Assembly (NCBI GenBank): GCA_947474435.1
Contig: CANJII010000029.1
Coordinates: 1-38,587 of the forward strand
Length of the DNA: 38,587 nt
Reading direction: 5' to 3'
Source: Chitinophagaceae bacterium
GTDB taxonomy: Bacteria; Bacteroidota; Bacteroidia; Chitinophagales; UBA10324
Positions 8,583 through 16,879 of the stretch are shown here, in pieces. The notes under the pieces are model-generated. The model saw nothing but the letters and a program-made list of their open reading frames with translations. It did not search any database and was not told the DNA's origin. Numbering within the stretch: position 1 is the first letter of the stretch; each line of letters opens with the position of its first letter. Position numbers and translations under genes: made by a program.

Positions 8583-9925
8583 TAATCAGTTGAGTTTATT
8601 AATTGCTTCAGAAAATTCACTAATCGTTTCGATTGATTTTTTCGGGTATAAAAAAGCGCTTTTTCTTCATCAACAGAAAACGACAAGGTTTTTTCTCCCG
8701 TTTTCTTATTCACAATTTGTTCAAGCAGAAATTTTTTTAAATCAGAAATGGAATTAAAAGAAATTCCGGAATTTGTTTGCTTCACAATTTCACTCACCAA
8801 ACCATTGTCGCCGGGAATAACTAAAATGGTTCTTCGTGATGCAATGTAATCGTAAACCTTTGCGAATAAAGTCTGATTGTTTTCTTCAGTAAAAGCAATT
8901 AAAAAATCAGAAGACTGATTAATCGTTAAAGCTTTTTCGCGGGGTAACCGGGCAGTTGTTTTTATAAAATCAGCAATGTCTTTATTAAAATTAAGTACTC
9001 TGTTCAATTGCGCATTGAAATATTCCAGCCCGATAAACTGCAATAAAATATCACCCTTCTGAATTTTATTTTCATTTTTTAATTCTACAATCGCCTGCAG
9101 AATAAATTCAACACGCTGGCCAATGGTTAATGTGCCGGTGTGTGTGAGCGTTAATGTTTTATCTGTTTCGGAATGAACTGTTGAATTTTCCGGTAAAAAC
9201 TTTTCGAATCCATTGTAAATGATTTCACATTTTTTTTTATGAAGTCCGGTCAGTAATTCTTTTCGCTGCGGGTCGGGTGTAATAATTAAATCACAGTTTT
9301 TAATGTATTTTTTTTCAAACTGATATTCATACCAAATCATGAATCGGTTGACCAAATCTTTTTTTAACGAGGTAACATGATTCATGTACCACGCATCGCG
9401 ATAATCGGCCACCCACTTAATTTCAAATTCTTTTTTAAGCAGGTACCCATATTTGAAAAGTATAAACGGCTCACCTGAAATCAGAACAACATCAATTTTT
9501 TCAGTACGAATAATTTTGCGCGCCTGCTCATAAATTTGTTTGTGCTTATCAAACGAAAAAAAAACGAACGACATCATTTTATAAATCATGGTCAGCAATC
9601 TTCTGAAAATCCGGAATTTATTTTCTCCGAACCTGACATACATTTTCTCTGAAGGAATGAGCGTGACCGGCAGGCGGTAAACGATTCCATAATCATTTTT
9701 TTCTATTACCACATTAGTTGAATCGCTTGCCTTCATTACATCCGATGGCAATTCAATATTTTCTTTCCATTGTTTTGTTATAATAATTGGTTCTGCATCA
9801 AATTCTTTAAACCATTTGTACCAACTGAATGGTCGTAAAGCACCAACAGAATTCAGTGGAGGAAAATCATTGCAAATAATGAGTACGCGCAAAATGTTGT
9901 TTGTAGCGCCAAAAATAACTTTCAT
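8582..9925 (-). CDS. GT4-like glycosyltransferase
   Basis: The N-terminus LRVLIICNDFPPLNSVGALR is typical of GT-B (GT4-type) glycosyltransferases with an N-terminal nucleotide-fold domain. Later blocks fit too: DVVLISGEPFILFKYGYLLK, WVADYRDAW, CDLIITPDPQRKELL, and a C-terminal donor-site region (YDYIASRRTILVIPGDNG) followed by the acceptor-loop Gly/Ser stretch. It most likely adds a sugar during assembly of the surface glycan; the donor is unknown. The stop overlaps the asnB start by one base. The start is uncertain: ATG at 9925 is used here, a TTG at 9961 extends it by 12 residues, and a TTG at 9892 would give the family-like N-terminus MRVLII. Confidence 0.8.
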   Translation of the reverse strand: MKVIFGATNNILRVLIICNDFPPLNSVGALRPFSWYKWFKEFDAEPIIITKQWKENIELPSDVMKASDSTNVVIEKNDYGIVYRLPVTLIPSEKMYVRFGENKFRIFRRLLTMIYKMMSFVFFSFDKHKQIYEQARKIIRTEKIDVVLISGEPFILFKYGYLLKKEFEIKWVADYRDAWYMNHVTSLKKDLVNRFMIWYEYQFEKKYIKNCDLIITPDPQRKELLTGLHKKKCEIIYNGFEKFLPENSTVHSETDKTLTLTHTGTLTIGQRVEFILQAIVELKNENKIQKGDILLQFIGLEYFNAQLNRVLNFNKDIADFIKTTARLPREKALTINQSSDFLIAFTEENNQTLFAKVYDYIASRRTILVIPGDNGLVSEIVKQTNSGISFNSISDLKKFLLEQIVNKKTGEKTLSFSVDEEKALFYTRKNQSKRLVNFLKQLINSTD

Positions 9926-10026
9926 GAATTCATAATTTGAATTGCGATCAAATGTTTTCAAGAAAATAATGCTGAATTTTTTCTATCGAAATAAATTTCT
10001 ACTTTTCGAAATCAAATTTTCAACCC

Positions 10027-10488
10027 ATGAAAAAAATCCTCTCCGTTTTATTTCTCATTGCCACTTCACAATTTGTTTTGGCTGATGGGTATCCGGTATT
10101 GAAAGTTATTATGAAAGGAGGAATCAGTGGTCGTGTTGAATCGGTAGTTGATGATTTGAAAGACCGATCGGGTGCGGGCAGCTGGTATTTTGATTATGTG
10201 CAGCAAACTCTTGGCAATCTTGAAAATGATAAAGTTGAATTTGGTTCTTATTTGAAATTAGATGTAACTGATTACAGAGTAAGCAATGAATTGCTCGAAT
10301 ATGCTCATCAGGAAATTTTGAACAATCACCTGAAGGGGACTTTTACCCGCGAAGTTTCCGATGTTATTACAGGATGCAAAAGAGTTTATGTTTTAACCTG
10401 GTCATCAAAAAATAAATTTGGTGATAAGGGAAGTATCAGTGTTGTTAAACTCGATACTCCTTCGTGTTTGCAATCATTGGTTTCGTGA
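10027..10488 (+). CDS. Small exported protein of unknown function
   Basis: The 153-residue product begins with a clear Sec signal peptide (MKKILSVLFLIATSQFVLA, cleavage after VLA at about residue 19). The mature part of about 134 residues is mixed alpha/beta, with two cysteines near the C-terminus that could pair. I recognise no family. It is divergent from the GT4 gene with only about 100 bases between starts. It is followed 22 bases later by the DUF1801 gene, which may be co-transcribed with it, but nothing in the sequence links their functions. Confidence 0.65.
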   Translation: MKKILSVLFLIATSQFVLADGYPVLKVIMKGGISGRVESVVDDLKDRSGAGSWYFDYVQQTLGNLENDKVEFGSYLKLDVTDYRVSNELLEYAHQEILNNHLKGTFTREVSDVITGCKRVYVLTWSSKNKFGDKGSISVVKLDTPSCLQSLVS

Positions 10489-10510
10489 TTGCAGACTGCA
10501 TTATAATTTA

Positions 10511-10906
10511 ATGGCGAAAAGGAAAATTGTTTTTCAACCAATAAAATTTTCTTCATTGGATGAATGTTTTGAATCAATTCCTGAACATGAATTGAAAATT
10601 GTAGAGGCATTGCGAAAGATTATTTTCAATTGCATTCCTGATGTGGAAGAAAAACTTTCGTACAACACACCGTTTTATAAACGAAAAGGAAATATCTGTT
10701 TCATCTGGCCGGGGTCTATTCCATGGGGGAAAACCAAGGAAGGTGTGCAACTCGGATTTTCAAAAGGATATTTATTATCTGATGATGGATACCTGGAGAA
10801 GGGAACACGCAAGCAGGTTTTCTGGAAAACATTTTATTCCGTTAATGAAATTGATAATGATAAAATCAGCGCACTTTTATATGAAGCTGTATTGCTCGAC
10901 CATTAA
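10511..10906 (+). CDS. DUF1801 domain protein
   Basis: The 131-residue protein matches the DUF1801 (YdhG-like, PF08818) pattern: a helical N-terminal half (VEALRKIIFNCIPDVEEKLS) followed by the hallmark strand set NTPFYKRKGNICFIWPG and a glycine-rich VQLGFSKGYLL. The family is small, cytoplasmic and of unknown biochemical role. ATG at 10511 is chosen because it gives the family-like N-terminus MAKRKIVF; a longer frame from 10418 overlaps the upstream gene. Its TAA stop overlaps the TAA of the convergent lpd gene by four bases (TTAA). Confidence 0.75.
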   Translation: MAKRKIVFQPIKFSSLDECFESIPEHELKIVEALRKIIFNCIPDVEEKLSYNTPFYKRKGNICFIWPGSIPWGKTKEGVQLGFSKGYLLSDDGYLEKGTRKQVFWKTFYSVNEIDNDKISALLYEAVLLDH

Positions 10907-12306
10907 ATATGCAACGCGCGATTTTCAGTTGCCGCTAAACATGCTTCGCGAAATGCTTCACTGAAAGTCGGATGTGGATGACTCATGCGCGAAATATCTT
11001 CTGCACTTGCGCGATACTCCATTGCTACAACAGCTTCCATAATTAAATCGGCCATGCGTGGACCAATCATGTGCACGCCAAGAATTTCATCGGTCTCGGC
11101 ATGCGCCAGAATTTTCACAAAGCCATCCAAGTCCATACTCGCACGAGCGCGACCACTTGCACGAAACGGAAAACTTCCTTTCTTGAACGGAGTTTTATTT
11201 TTTATTAATTCTTCTTCGGTGTTTCCAACTGCTGCAACTTCGGGCCAGGTATAAACCACTCCCGGAATGAGATTGTAATTGATGTGCGGTTTTTGTCCCG
11301 CTAAAAATTCGGCAACAAAAACTCCTTCTTCTTCCGCTTTGTGCGCGAGCATAGCGCCGCGAACCACATCGCCGATTGCATAAATATTTTCTACTGAAGT
11401 TTGCAAATTTTCATTCACCGTTATTCTTCCTTTCTCATCTGTTTTCAAACCTGCTTTTTCCAAACCTAAATTTTCGGTGAACGGTTTTCTGCCAACTGCC
11501 ATCAAACAATAATCGGCTGACCAGTCGTGCATTTTTCCTTCCGCATCTTCAGCACTCACCATCACTTCATTGTCCACACGCATTACTTCTTTCACTTTAA
11601 AACCTAAGTGCATTTCCACTCCGAGTTTGCGCATCACTCTTTCTAATTCCTTGCTCAGGTCTTTGTCCATTGTCGGAATCAGATTGGGCAGGTATTCAAC
11701 AATGCGAACTTTTGTTCCGATGCGCGCATACACCGATGCCATTTCGCAACCAATAACTCCGCCGCCAATCACAATCATTTCTTTCGGAATTTCTTTGAGT
11801 GCAAGTGCTTCAGTTGAAGAGATTATTCTTTCTTTATCAATAACAATATTCGGCAGTGATGCAGGTTTGCTTCCGGTTGCAATGATGATGTGCTTCGCTT
11901 CAATTTCCTGTTTCTCTCCTTTATCATTTTGAATGGAAATTGTTTTTGCGTTCACAAAACTTCCGACTCCTGTGAGCACATCAATTTTATTTTTCTTCAT
12001 CAGAAAAGAAACTCCATCGCAGGTTTGTTTCACCACTTCATTTTTGCGCTTAATCATTTGCGTGAAATCAACCTTCAGATTCTCGAGTTGAATGCCGTGC
12101 TTTTGAAAAGTTGTTTTTGCATTGTGATAATGTTCGGTGCTGTCGAGCAAGGCTTTACTTGGAATGCAGCCAACATTCAAACAGGTTCCACCGAGCGTAT
12201 TATATTTTTCAATCACGGCAGTTTTAAAACCAAGTTGCGCACAACGAATTGCAGATACATATCCGCCGGGGCCGCTGCCAATAATTGCTACATCGTATTG
12301 AGTCAT
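10903..12306 (-). CDS. lpd: Dihydrolipoyl dehydrogenase (E3)
   Basis: The 467-residue flavoprotein is complete. The FAD-binding GSGPGGYVSAIRCAQLG is at residues 11-27, the redox disulphide in GGTCLNVGCIPSKALL is at about 40-55 (Cys43/Cys48 region), the second Rossmann motif GGGVIGCEMASVYARIG is at about 180, and YAIGDVVRG is at about 310. The C-terminal HPHPTFSEAFREA supplies the active-site His and Glu. It reoxidises dihydrolipoamide on E2, passing electrons to NAD+, for the 2-oxoglutarate, pyruvate and branched-chain dehydrogenase complexes. It lies 43 bases downstream of sucB on the same strand, so it most likely serves the 2-oxoglutarate complex. Confidence 0.97.
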   Translation of the reverse strand: MTQYDVAIIGSGPGGYVSAIRCAQLGFKTAVIEKYNTLGGTCLNVGCIPSKALLDSTEHYHNAKTTFQKHGIQLENLKVDFTQMIKRKNEVVKQTCDGVSFLMKKNKIDVLTGVGSFVNAKTISIQNDKGEKQEIEAKHIIIATGSKPASLPNIVIDKERIISSTEALALKEIPKEMIVIGGGVIGCEMASVYARIGTKVRIVEYLPNLIPTMDKDLSKELERVMRKLGVEMHLGFKVKEVMRVDNEVMVSAEDAEGKMHDWSADYCLMAVGRKPFTENLGLEKAGLKTDEKGRITVNENLQTSVENIYAIGDVVRGAMLAHKAEEEGVFVAEFLAGQKPHINYNLIPGVVYTWPEVAAVGNTEEELIKNKTPFKKGSFPFRASGRARASMDLDGFVKILAHAETDEILGVHMIGPRMADLIMEAVVAMEYRASAEDISRMSHPHPTFSEAFREACLAATENRALHI

Positions 12307-12349
12307 TTTATTCAGTGAAAAGTTAAAGGTGAAAAACTAAAAGCGTGAT

Positions 12350-13639
12350 TTATAAATCCAACAAATATTTCATCGGGTCTTGTCCGAATAAAAGATGTGA
12401 TGGATTTTCTAATTGTTCTTTTATGCGAACTAAAAATGTAACAGATTCTTTTCCGTCAATCATGCGGTGGTCGTATGAAAGTGCGAGGTACATCATGGGG
12501 CGAATTACTACTTGTCCGTTCAATGCAATTGGTCGCTCCTGAATTTTGTGCATTCCCAAAATTGCAACCTGTGGAATGTTAATGATTGGCGTTGACATCA
12601 ATGAACCAAACACACCACCGTTACTGATGGTGAAAGTTCCGCCGGTCATTTCTTCGAGCGAGAGTTTATTGTCTCTTCCTTTTTTTGCAAGCTCCGCAAC
12701 TTTCATTTCTATTTCCACCATGCTTAAACTTTCAGCATTTCGAATCACTGGAACCACCAATCCTTTGGGAGTGGAAACAGCAATTGATATATCGCAATAG
12801 TCATGATAAATTATTTCATCGCCATCGAGACTTGCATTCACTGCCGGAAATTCCTGCAACGCATTGCAAACCGCTTTTGCAAAAAATGACATGAAGCCAA
12901 GATTCACTCCATGTTTTTCTTTGAATGCATCTTTAAACTGATTGCGGATATCCATAATCGGTTTCATATCCACTTCGTTGAAAGTGGTGAGCATGGCTGT
13001 TTGATTTTTCGCTGTGACTAAATGTTTGCTCACTGCTTTGCGAAGCGAACTCATTTGCTCTCGACGCTCCAAGCGAGTTCCGAGTTTTGTAAAACCGGTT
13101 TCGAGTTTCGGGTTTTGTGTTTCGAGTTGAGTTTCGGGTTTATGTTTTGGATTTTTTATTGCGGCGAGTATATCTGCTTTTGTAATTCTTCCGCTCTTAC
13201 CACTTCCTGAATTTATTTCTACTCCTGATTCACGAATCATTTTTGCTGCGGCAGGTGATGGAGTTCCGGTTGCATAATTTTTTTCAACTATAGTTTCTGT
13301 TTTTTCAACTGATAGAACCGGAATGGGTTGAGTAGTTTCTGTTTTTGGAATCTCAGTTTTTGTATCGACTCGTTTTGATTCTTCTTTTTTTTCTTCGGGT
13401 AGAATGGAGGTATCAATTCTTGCAACTACCTCTCCGATTTTTAAAACTGCTTTGTCGGTTGCAACTACTGATAATTTTCCGGCTTGTTCGGCGCTCAGTT
13501 CAAAAGTTGCTTTCTCTGATTCAAACTCGCATAAAATTTCATCGCGATGAACAAGGTCGCCATCTTTTTTCAACCACTTCGCCAATGTTACTTCATTGAT
13601 TGTTTCGCCAACAACTGGAACTTTTATTTCTATAATCAC
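12350..13639 (-). CDS. sucB: Dihydrolipoyllysine succinyltransferase (E2 of 2-oxoglutarate dehydrogenase)
   Basis: The 429-residue E2 has one lipoyl domain (residues 1-80, lipoyl Lys in ESEKATFEL), a Lys/Thr/Pro-rich linker, a peripheral subunit-binding domain ([20 protein letters not shown] at about 130-165), a second linker, and the catalytic domain with [18 protein letters not shown] near the end (His and Asp of the acyltransferase site). The succinyl rather than acetyl type is inferred from the single lipoyl domain and from C-terminal blocks such as MPIINIPQ-like [17 protein letters not shown]. The start is GTG at 13639. The second linker carries an in-frame low-complexity repeat (see repeat at 13058-13155). 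lpd follows 43 bases later. The E1 gene sucA is not adjacent, which is unusual. Confidence 0.95.
   Translation of the reverse strand: MIIEIKVPVVGETINEVTLAKWLKKDGDLVHRDEILCEFESEKATFELSAEQAGKLSVVATDKAVLKIGEVVARIDTSILPEEKKEESKRVDTKTEIPKTETTQPIPVLSVEKTETIVEKNYATGTPSPAAAKMIRESGVEINSGSGKSGRITKADILAAIKNPKHKPETQLETQNPKLETGFTKLGTRLERREQMSSLRKAVSKHLVTAKNQTAMLTTFNEVDMKPIMDIRNQFKDAFKEKHGVNLGFMSFFAKAVCNALQEFPAVNASLDGDEIIYHDYCDISIAVSTPKGLVVPVIRNAESLSMVEIEMKVAELAKKGRDNKLSLEEMTGGTFTISNGGVFGSLMSTPIINIPQVAILGMHKIQERPIALNGQVVIRPMMYLALSYDHRMIDGKESVTFLVRIKEQLENPSHLLFGQDPMKYLLDL
13058..13155. repeat. GAGTTTCGGG-type low-complexity repeat inside sucB
   Basis: On the + strand this stretch is a run of near-copies of a 9-11 base unit, GAGTT(T/C)CG(G/A)(G/A)TTT. 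Examples are CGAGTTCCGAGTTTTGTAA, GGTTTCGAGTTTCGGGTTTT and GTTTCGAGTTGAGTTTCGGG. On the sucB strand it reads in frame as [20 protein letters not shown]. The same sort of 'speech-like' repeat is familiar from intergenic regions of environmental Bacteroidota. Here it lies in the flexible linker between the E3-binding and catalytic domains, where extra residues are tolerated. Confidence 0.7.
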
Positions 13640-13808
13640 AGGATATTTATTTGGGAGGACAAAGGTGGAGTAAGATAATTATAGTAGCAAGTATTGAGAT
13701 GAATGAAAGCTCTGAAGATTTTTCTGCATGGCCTTTTTATTTTAATTATTTTGCGAGCGCAGTTTCTCTTCATGAGTACACGAATCGATACTAAAAAAAT
13801 CTATCATT

Positions 13809-14684
13809 ATGAAGTTCACAGCATCACGACTTTCAGAAGGAAACAAAATTTTCCCAGCAGAAATTATTATTGAACCAAATGGACTAACTGTAAAAATTCC
13901 AGGACTGTTCAGCGGACAATCTCGACATCTTGACTATCTGAACATTGGTGAGGTTGGTGTTGAAGCACCGTTAGTTGGTTATTCAACAATTACTTTTTTC
14001 ACAGCCGGGACAAGAGTTTCAGTACACGGTTTTACAAGTAACGAAGTGAAACAAATTAAAGAAGCGATTGAAAAAGGTAAAAACGGATTTACGACAGTAG
14101 CAAATACACATCCTATTGAACAGCAAAAAACGCGAGAACAAATTCTTGCAGAAAAGGAAGCAGAAAAAATGGAGTATGAGCTCGAGAGAAAAATGAAATA
14201 CGATAACTCTCAAAAACCTTGGTTGAATGACGACAACTTTAGTGGTAAATCCTCAATCAATGCAATCTCTTTTCCTATCAATGTTAACGACATTGAAAAG
14301 ACAATTGAAAAAATAATAAAGGCAGGAGTTGAAGAAATAAAAGAAGTTTTAGGAGAGCATAATGCAACTGCCATTCAATACACACTTGGCGACAAAAACT
14401 TTTTCAAACCATATTCAGAGCAATTTGATATGGTTGAATCGTGTATTGAAAAAACACAGGAAGGAATTAAAAAATTAAAAAGGAAAGACGACACAGAGCA
14501 CCCTAAATTAAGACACATTATTGCAGACATTGAAGAAAGTTTATTGGACTTAAATGAAAAATGGTTTCCGAAACTTGTTGAGCAGAGAGCAAAAAAGAAA
14601 CGCAAAAACATCATTGTTGTCATTGTAATCATCGGACTTAATATCGTGTTTTGGGGAGGACTTTGGTTAGCAAGTAAAAAATAA
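13809..14684 (+). CDS. Membrane-anchored protein with PH-like N-terminal domain
   Basis: The 291-residue protein begins with a beta-rich domain (residues 1-95: EIIIEPNGLTVKIPGLFSGQ, then YSTITFFTAGTRVSVHGF and an amphipathic helix VKQIKEAIEKGK) that has the feel of a bacterial PH-like domain. A highly charged helical segment follows (about 105-145), then a second helical region, and one membrane helix at the end (KNIIVVIVIIGLNIVFWGGL, about 266-286). I do not recognise a named family, and the PH-like call is an impression from strand pattern. A 59-residue gene follows after 3 bases, suggesting a two-gene operon. It is the first gene of the accessory island between sucB and fabG. Confidence 0.65.
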   Translation: MKFTASRLSEGNKIFPAEIIIEPNGLTVKIPGLFSGQSRHLDYLNIGEVGVEAPLVGYSTITFFTAGTRVSVHGFTSNEVKQIKEAIEKGKNGFTTVANTHPIEQQKTREQILAEKEAEKMEYELERKMKYDNSQKPWLNDDNFSGKSSINAISFPINVNDIEKTIEKIIKAGVEEIKEVLGEHNATAIQYTLGDKNFFKPYSEQFDMVESCIEKTQEGIKKLKRKDDTEHPKLRHIIADIEESLLDLNEKWFPKLVEQRAKKKRKNIIVVIVIIGLNIVFWGGLWLASKK

Positions 14685-14687
14685 ATT

Positions 14688-14867
14688 ATGGACAAACAAC
14701 CACAGACATCAGAAGAATGGTATGACTACTTCTGTAATCGACTTCAAGACATTGCAGTTAATTTAGACAAGAACAGACATACACTCAAACAAACAGAAGT
14801 TGAAGACCTGTTGCATCGTGCAGCACAAATCAAACTACAACTTGAAATAATAGCGAAAGACTTTTAA
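14688..14867 (+). CDS. Small helical protein (59 aa), unknown
   Basis: ATG at 14688 opens a 59-residue frame, beginning MDKQPQTSEEWYDYFCNRLQ and ending AQIKLQLEIIAKDF, with TAA at 14865-14867. The composition (Asp/Glu/Lys/Gln-rich, amphipathic, no membrane segment) suggests two helices. It starts 3 bases after the stop of the PH-like membrane protein gene, an operon-like spacing that makes a real gene likely. No family is recognised; an accessory or immunity-type partner of the upstream membrane protein is only a guess. Confidence 0.6.
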   Translation: MDKQPQTSEEWYDYFCNRLQDIAVNLDKNRHTLKQTEVEDLLHRAAQIKLQLEIIAKDF

Positions 14868-15001
14868 TGTGAAAGAAGTAACGGTGTGAGAACCTCTCAC
14901 GGTTGTGCTTCGATTGAGCGAATAAATTTTTGAGTAAAAAACAAAGAATTTAAATTACAGGTTTCTGATTACGGTAACCCAGAGACTAAATAATATTATA
15001 A

Positions 15002-15787
15002 GTGACTACAATTAATTTCCACGGACCATTTCATTTTGATGATATTAATTTAAAAGGGGAAATAATAAATAATATACAGGGCATTCCTGATCCTAATAAA
15101 CCGGGAATTTATGTCTGGGGATTTATGTTTCACTTTAATAATTATGGGATAATAACTCCTGTTAACTTTAGGAAACTCACTCCTGTTTTTAATAAAGATG
15201 TTATGAAATTTATCCCATATTATGTTGGCAAAAGCGAATCAAATATATTTAGTCGAATTAAAAAGCATCACGATGTAAGAAATACAAAAAGTTTAAGAAC
15301 GGATGCTGATAAGTATATGAGATTGTCGCATGGCTATATGACCAAATTCTTTAAAGATGATTTGTTTCCAATTAAAGTTGGAAATTCTTCGCGTGCAACA
15401 GAACTAATTAATTTATTAAAAATATTTCCTGACACAATTACTTATCATAATGAATTAAAAGTATTGTTAGAAATATATCCAAATCTTCAAATCTCACCTT
15501 CAGGGAATAATCATCCTATAACTTTACAAAAAATCGAAGGTTTTTGTATACCTGATACTTTAGAGGATTTAGTTGTTGATATGAATAACTTCTGGTTTTG
15601 TTTTACTCCATTTAGTCAACCGAAAAATAAATTGACAAATCTTGAAACTTATGTTTTTTATTCTTTGAAAGGAAAAACAATTAGTAAAACTAATAAATAC
15701 AATAATGCTATAAATAATATTATAATTGACAATTCAAATACAGATATTTTTAAGGATAAACCATCCGAACAATTTTTAGGATATTAA
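15002..15787 (+). CDS. GIY-YIG-like nuclease domain protein
   Basis: The 261-residue protein carries the ordered signature of a GIY-YIG catalytic domain: GIY in KPGIYVWGF (residues 35-37), the YIG equivalent in IPYYVGKSES (73-76), an Arg and His in FSRIKKHHD (Arg85, His89/90), and far downstream a Glu and Asn in LTNLETYVFYSL and SKTNKYNN (Glu215, Asn231), as expected for the metal-binding Glu and the terminal Asn. The span between YIG and the Glu is much longer than in simple GIY-YIG enzymes, so there is a large insertion. GTG at 15002 must be the start, since TAA precedes it directly. It leads a tight three-gene set (14-base gap, then a 4-base overlap) of very AT-rich DNA, which suggests a transferred module. 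The target is unknown. Confidence 0.6.
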   Translation: MTTINFHGPFHFDDINLKGEIINNIQGIPDPNKPGIYVWGFMFHFNNYGIITPVNFRKLTPVFNKDVMKFIPYYVGKSESNIFSRIKKHHDVRNTKSLRTDADKYMRLSHGYMTKFFKDDLFPIKVGNSSRATELINLLKIFPDTITYHNELKVLLEIYPNLQISPSGNNHPITLQKIEGFCIPDTLEDLVVDMNNFWFCFTPFSQPKNKLTNLETYVFYSLKGKTISKTNKYNNAINNIIIDNSNTDIFKDKPSEQFLGY

Positions 15788-15801
15788 TAAATTAAATAAC
15801 T

Positions 15802-16176
15802 ATGAACTACACAAAACTTACTGAATTAATTGGAAAAATAATTACCCCCAATGAGCCCAACATTATCGCTGAACCAATTAATGATGTGTATTATAATAAA
15901 ATCAAAATTACTTGGAGATTTCAGGTCAAAAAAACTTTGAGACTGAAAAATGATTTTATAGAAATAATTCATCAGTTAGAAATAGACATGGTTTCATTGA
16001 TTGAAAATATTAAGCGAAAAGGACATGATGATTTCTCTAAAGAATTTGCATTAATTGCCATTGCTTTAAATTATGATAAATCAATTATGTTGATTTCTAA
16101 TAATCAATATGAAGAGTTGGCAGATTTAGTCATTCAAAAAAGAGGCGAAGCATTAGCTTATAAGAATGGAATATGA
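15802..16176 (+). CDS. Hypothetical protein, second gene of GIY-YIG set
   Basis: The 124-residue product is soluble, with a beta-rich first half (KIKITWRFQVKKTLRLKNDF) and a helical second half (EFALIAIALNYDKSIMLIS). There is no signal peptide or membrane helix. I recognise no family. It begins 14 bases after the GIY-YIG-like gene and overlaps the next gene by 4 bases (ATGA), so the three are almost surely one operon and may form one functional unit. Confidence 0.65.
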   Translation: MNYTKLTELIGKIITPNEPNIIAEPINDVYYNKIKITWRFQVKKTLRLKNDFIEIIHQLEIDMVSLIENIKRKGHDDFSKEFALIAIALNYDKSIMLISNNQYEELADLVIQKRGEALAYKNGI

Positions 16177-16586
16177 CACTTCAAGAATTCATCAAGGAAT
16201 ATGGTTATGAGGGTTCTTTAGTTTCTGATATTGATATAAATGAATGGATTGCAAATGCAATGACAGATAGGGATGAGCAAATTGTTTTACTCACGAAAGC
16301 ATTTTCAAAATTTCCAGAACCATTTATTATCAAGCGAGTCCCTCCAATAGATTCAACCAAGCAAGCAATTGAAATTGGTATTAAGCATTCTTGGTTTTTT
16401 TATACCACACCATCTTTTCTTGACATCGAACAATACATTCCGGATTGGGAAGACAATGATTGGGAAATTGGTTTCTCATATTTTTTAAATGAATTCAGTA
16501 TTGATGTGATAGAAAAAAACGCTCATATTCTACCTAATGAAGCAAAGGAAAATTTGTATAAGTTGATTGATAAAATTGAATGGTAA
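16173..16586 (+). CDS. Hypothetical protein, third gene of GIY-YIG set
   Basis: The 137-residue acidic protein (many Asp/Glu, Trp-rich segment IPDWEDNDWEIGFSYFLNEF at about residues 89-108) has no signal peptide or membrane helix. The start ATG overlaps the preceding stop (ATGA), indicating translational coupling. No family is recognised. An acidic small protein coded next to a putative nuclease could be an inhibitor or immunity partner, but that is inference from charge and context only. Confidence 0.65.
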   Translation: MTLQEFIKEYGYEGSLVSDIDINEWIANAMTDRDEQIVLLTKAFSKFPEPFIIKRVPPIDSTKQAIEIGIKHSWFFYTTPSFLDIEQYIPDWEDNDWEIGFSYFLNEFSIDVIEKNAHILPNEAKENLYKLIDKIEW

Positions 16587-16605
16587 TTTTTTTCTGACAG
16601 GTCTA

Positions 16606-16754
16606 CTCCATTTGCAATGGAGTTTTATTTATAAATCTGGTTTGCAACTGGTAGCACAAGCAAACTTGCATCAACAATAAATATGGCTAAAGCCATTTTC
16701 TACTTTTATAAAAAATCAGTTGCTTAAAAGCAACTGCAATTGATGAGCAGCAAG
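16606..16754. repeat. Palindrome-rich direct repeat, copy A
   Basis: A 149-base block begins with the hairpin CTCCATTTGCAATGGAG (16606-16622), passes through TGGCTAAAGCCA and GTTGCTTAAAAGCAAC (16719-16734), and ends in GATGAGCAGCAAG. A second copy in the same orientation at 17607-17753 matches over the full length at roughly 85% by eye, with small indels. The chain of short hairpins with 2-3 base loops resembles REP/BIME-type elements. The two copies bracket the MNT/HEPN gene pair. Confidence 0.85.
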
Positions 16755-16787
16755 ATAGTTTTTCGGTGAATTTTATTTCGGAGTGAT

Positions 16788-16831
16788 GATTTGCCGGTTT
16801 TTTTATCTTAAGAAAATAAAACCGGCAAATC
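16788..16831. promoter_or_regulatory. Large inverted repeat upstream of the MNT gene
   Basis: Arms GATTTGCCGGTTTT (16788-16801) and AAAACCGGCAAATC (16818-16831) are perfect 14-base inverted repeats around an A/T centre that itself contains CTTAAG. The element ends 48 bases before the chosen ATG of the MNT gene, where an autoregulatory operator of a toxin-antitoxin pair could sit. It could equally be another dispersed palindrome, since REP-like repeats surround it. Confidence 0.5.
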
Positions 16832-16879
16832 TCCGCAATGCAGAAAGTAAAATTTATTTTCGCCCTTGAACCACATAAC

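Noticed and set aside
11890-12318. Plus-strand ORF of 142 residues and others opposite lpd and sucB
   Set aside because: Shadows of strongly conserved - strand enzymes; their sequence shows no domain and no plausible start.
14879-14915. GTGTGAGAACCTCTCACGG stem resembling a group II intron DIV/DV-proximal hairpin
   Set aside because: The stem is only six bases, no domain V follows, and there is no reverse transcriptase nearby.
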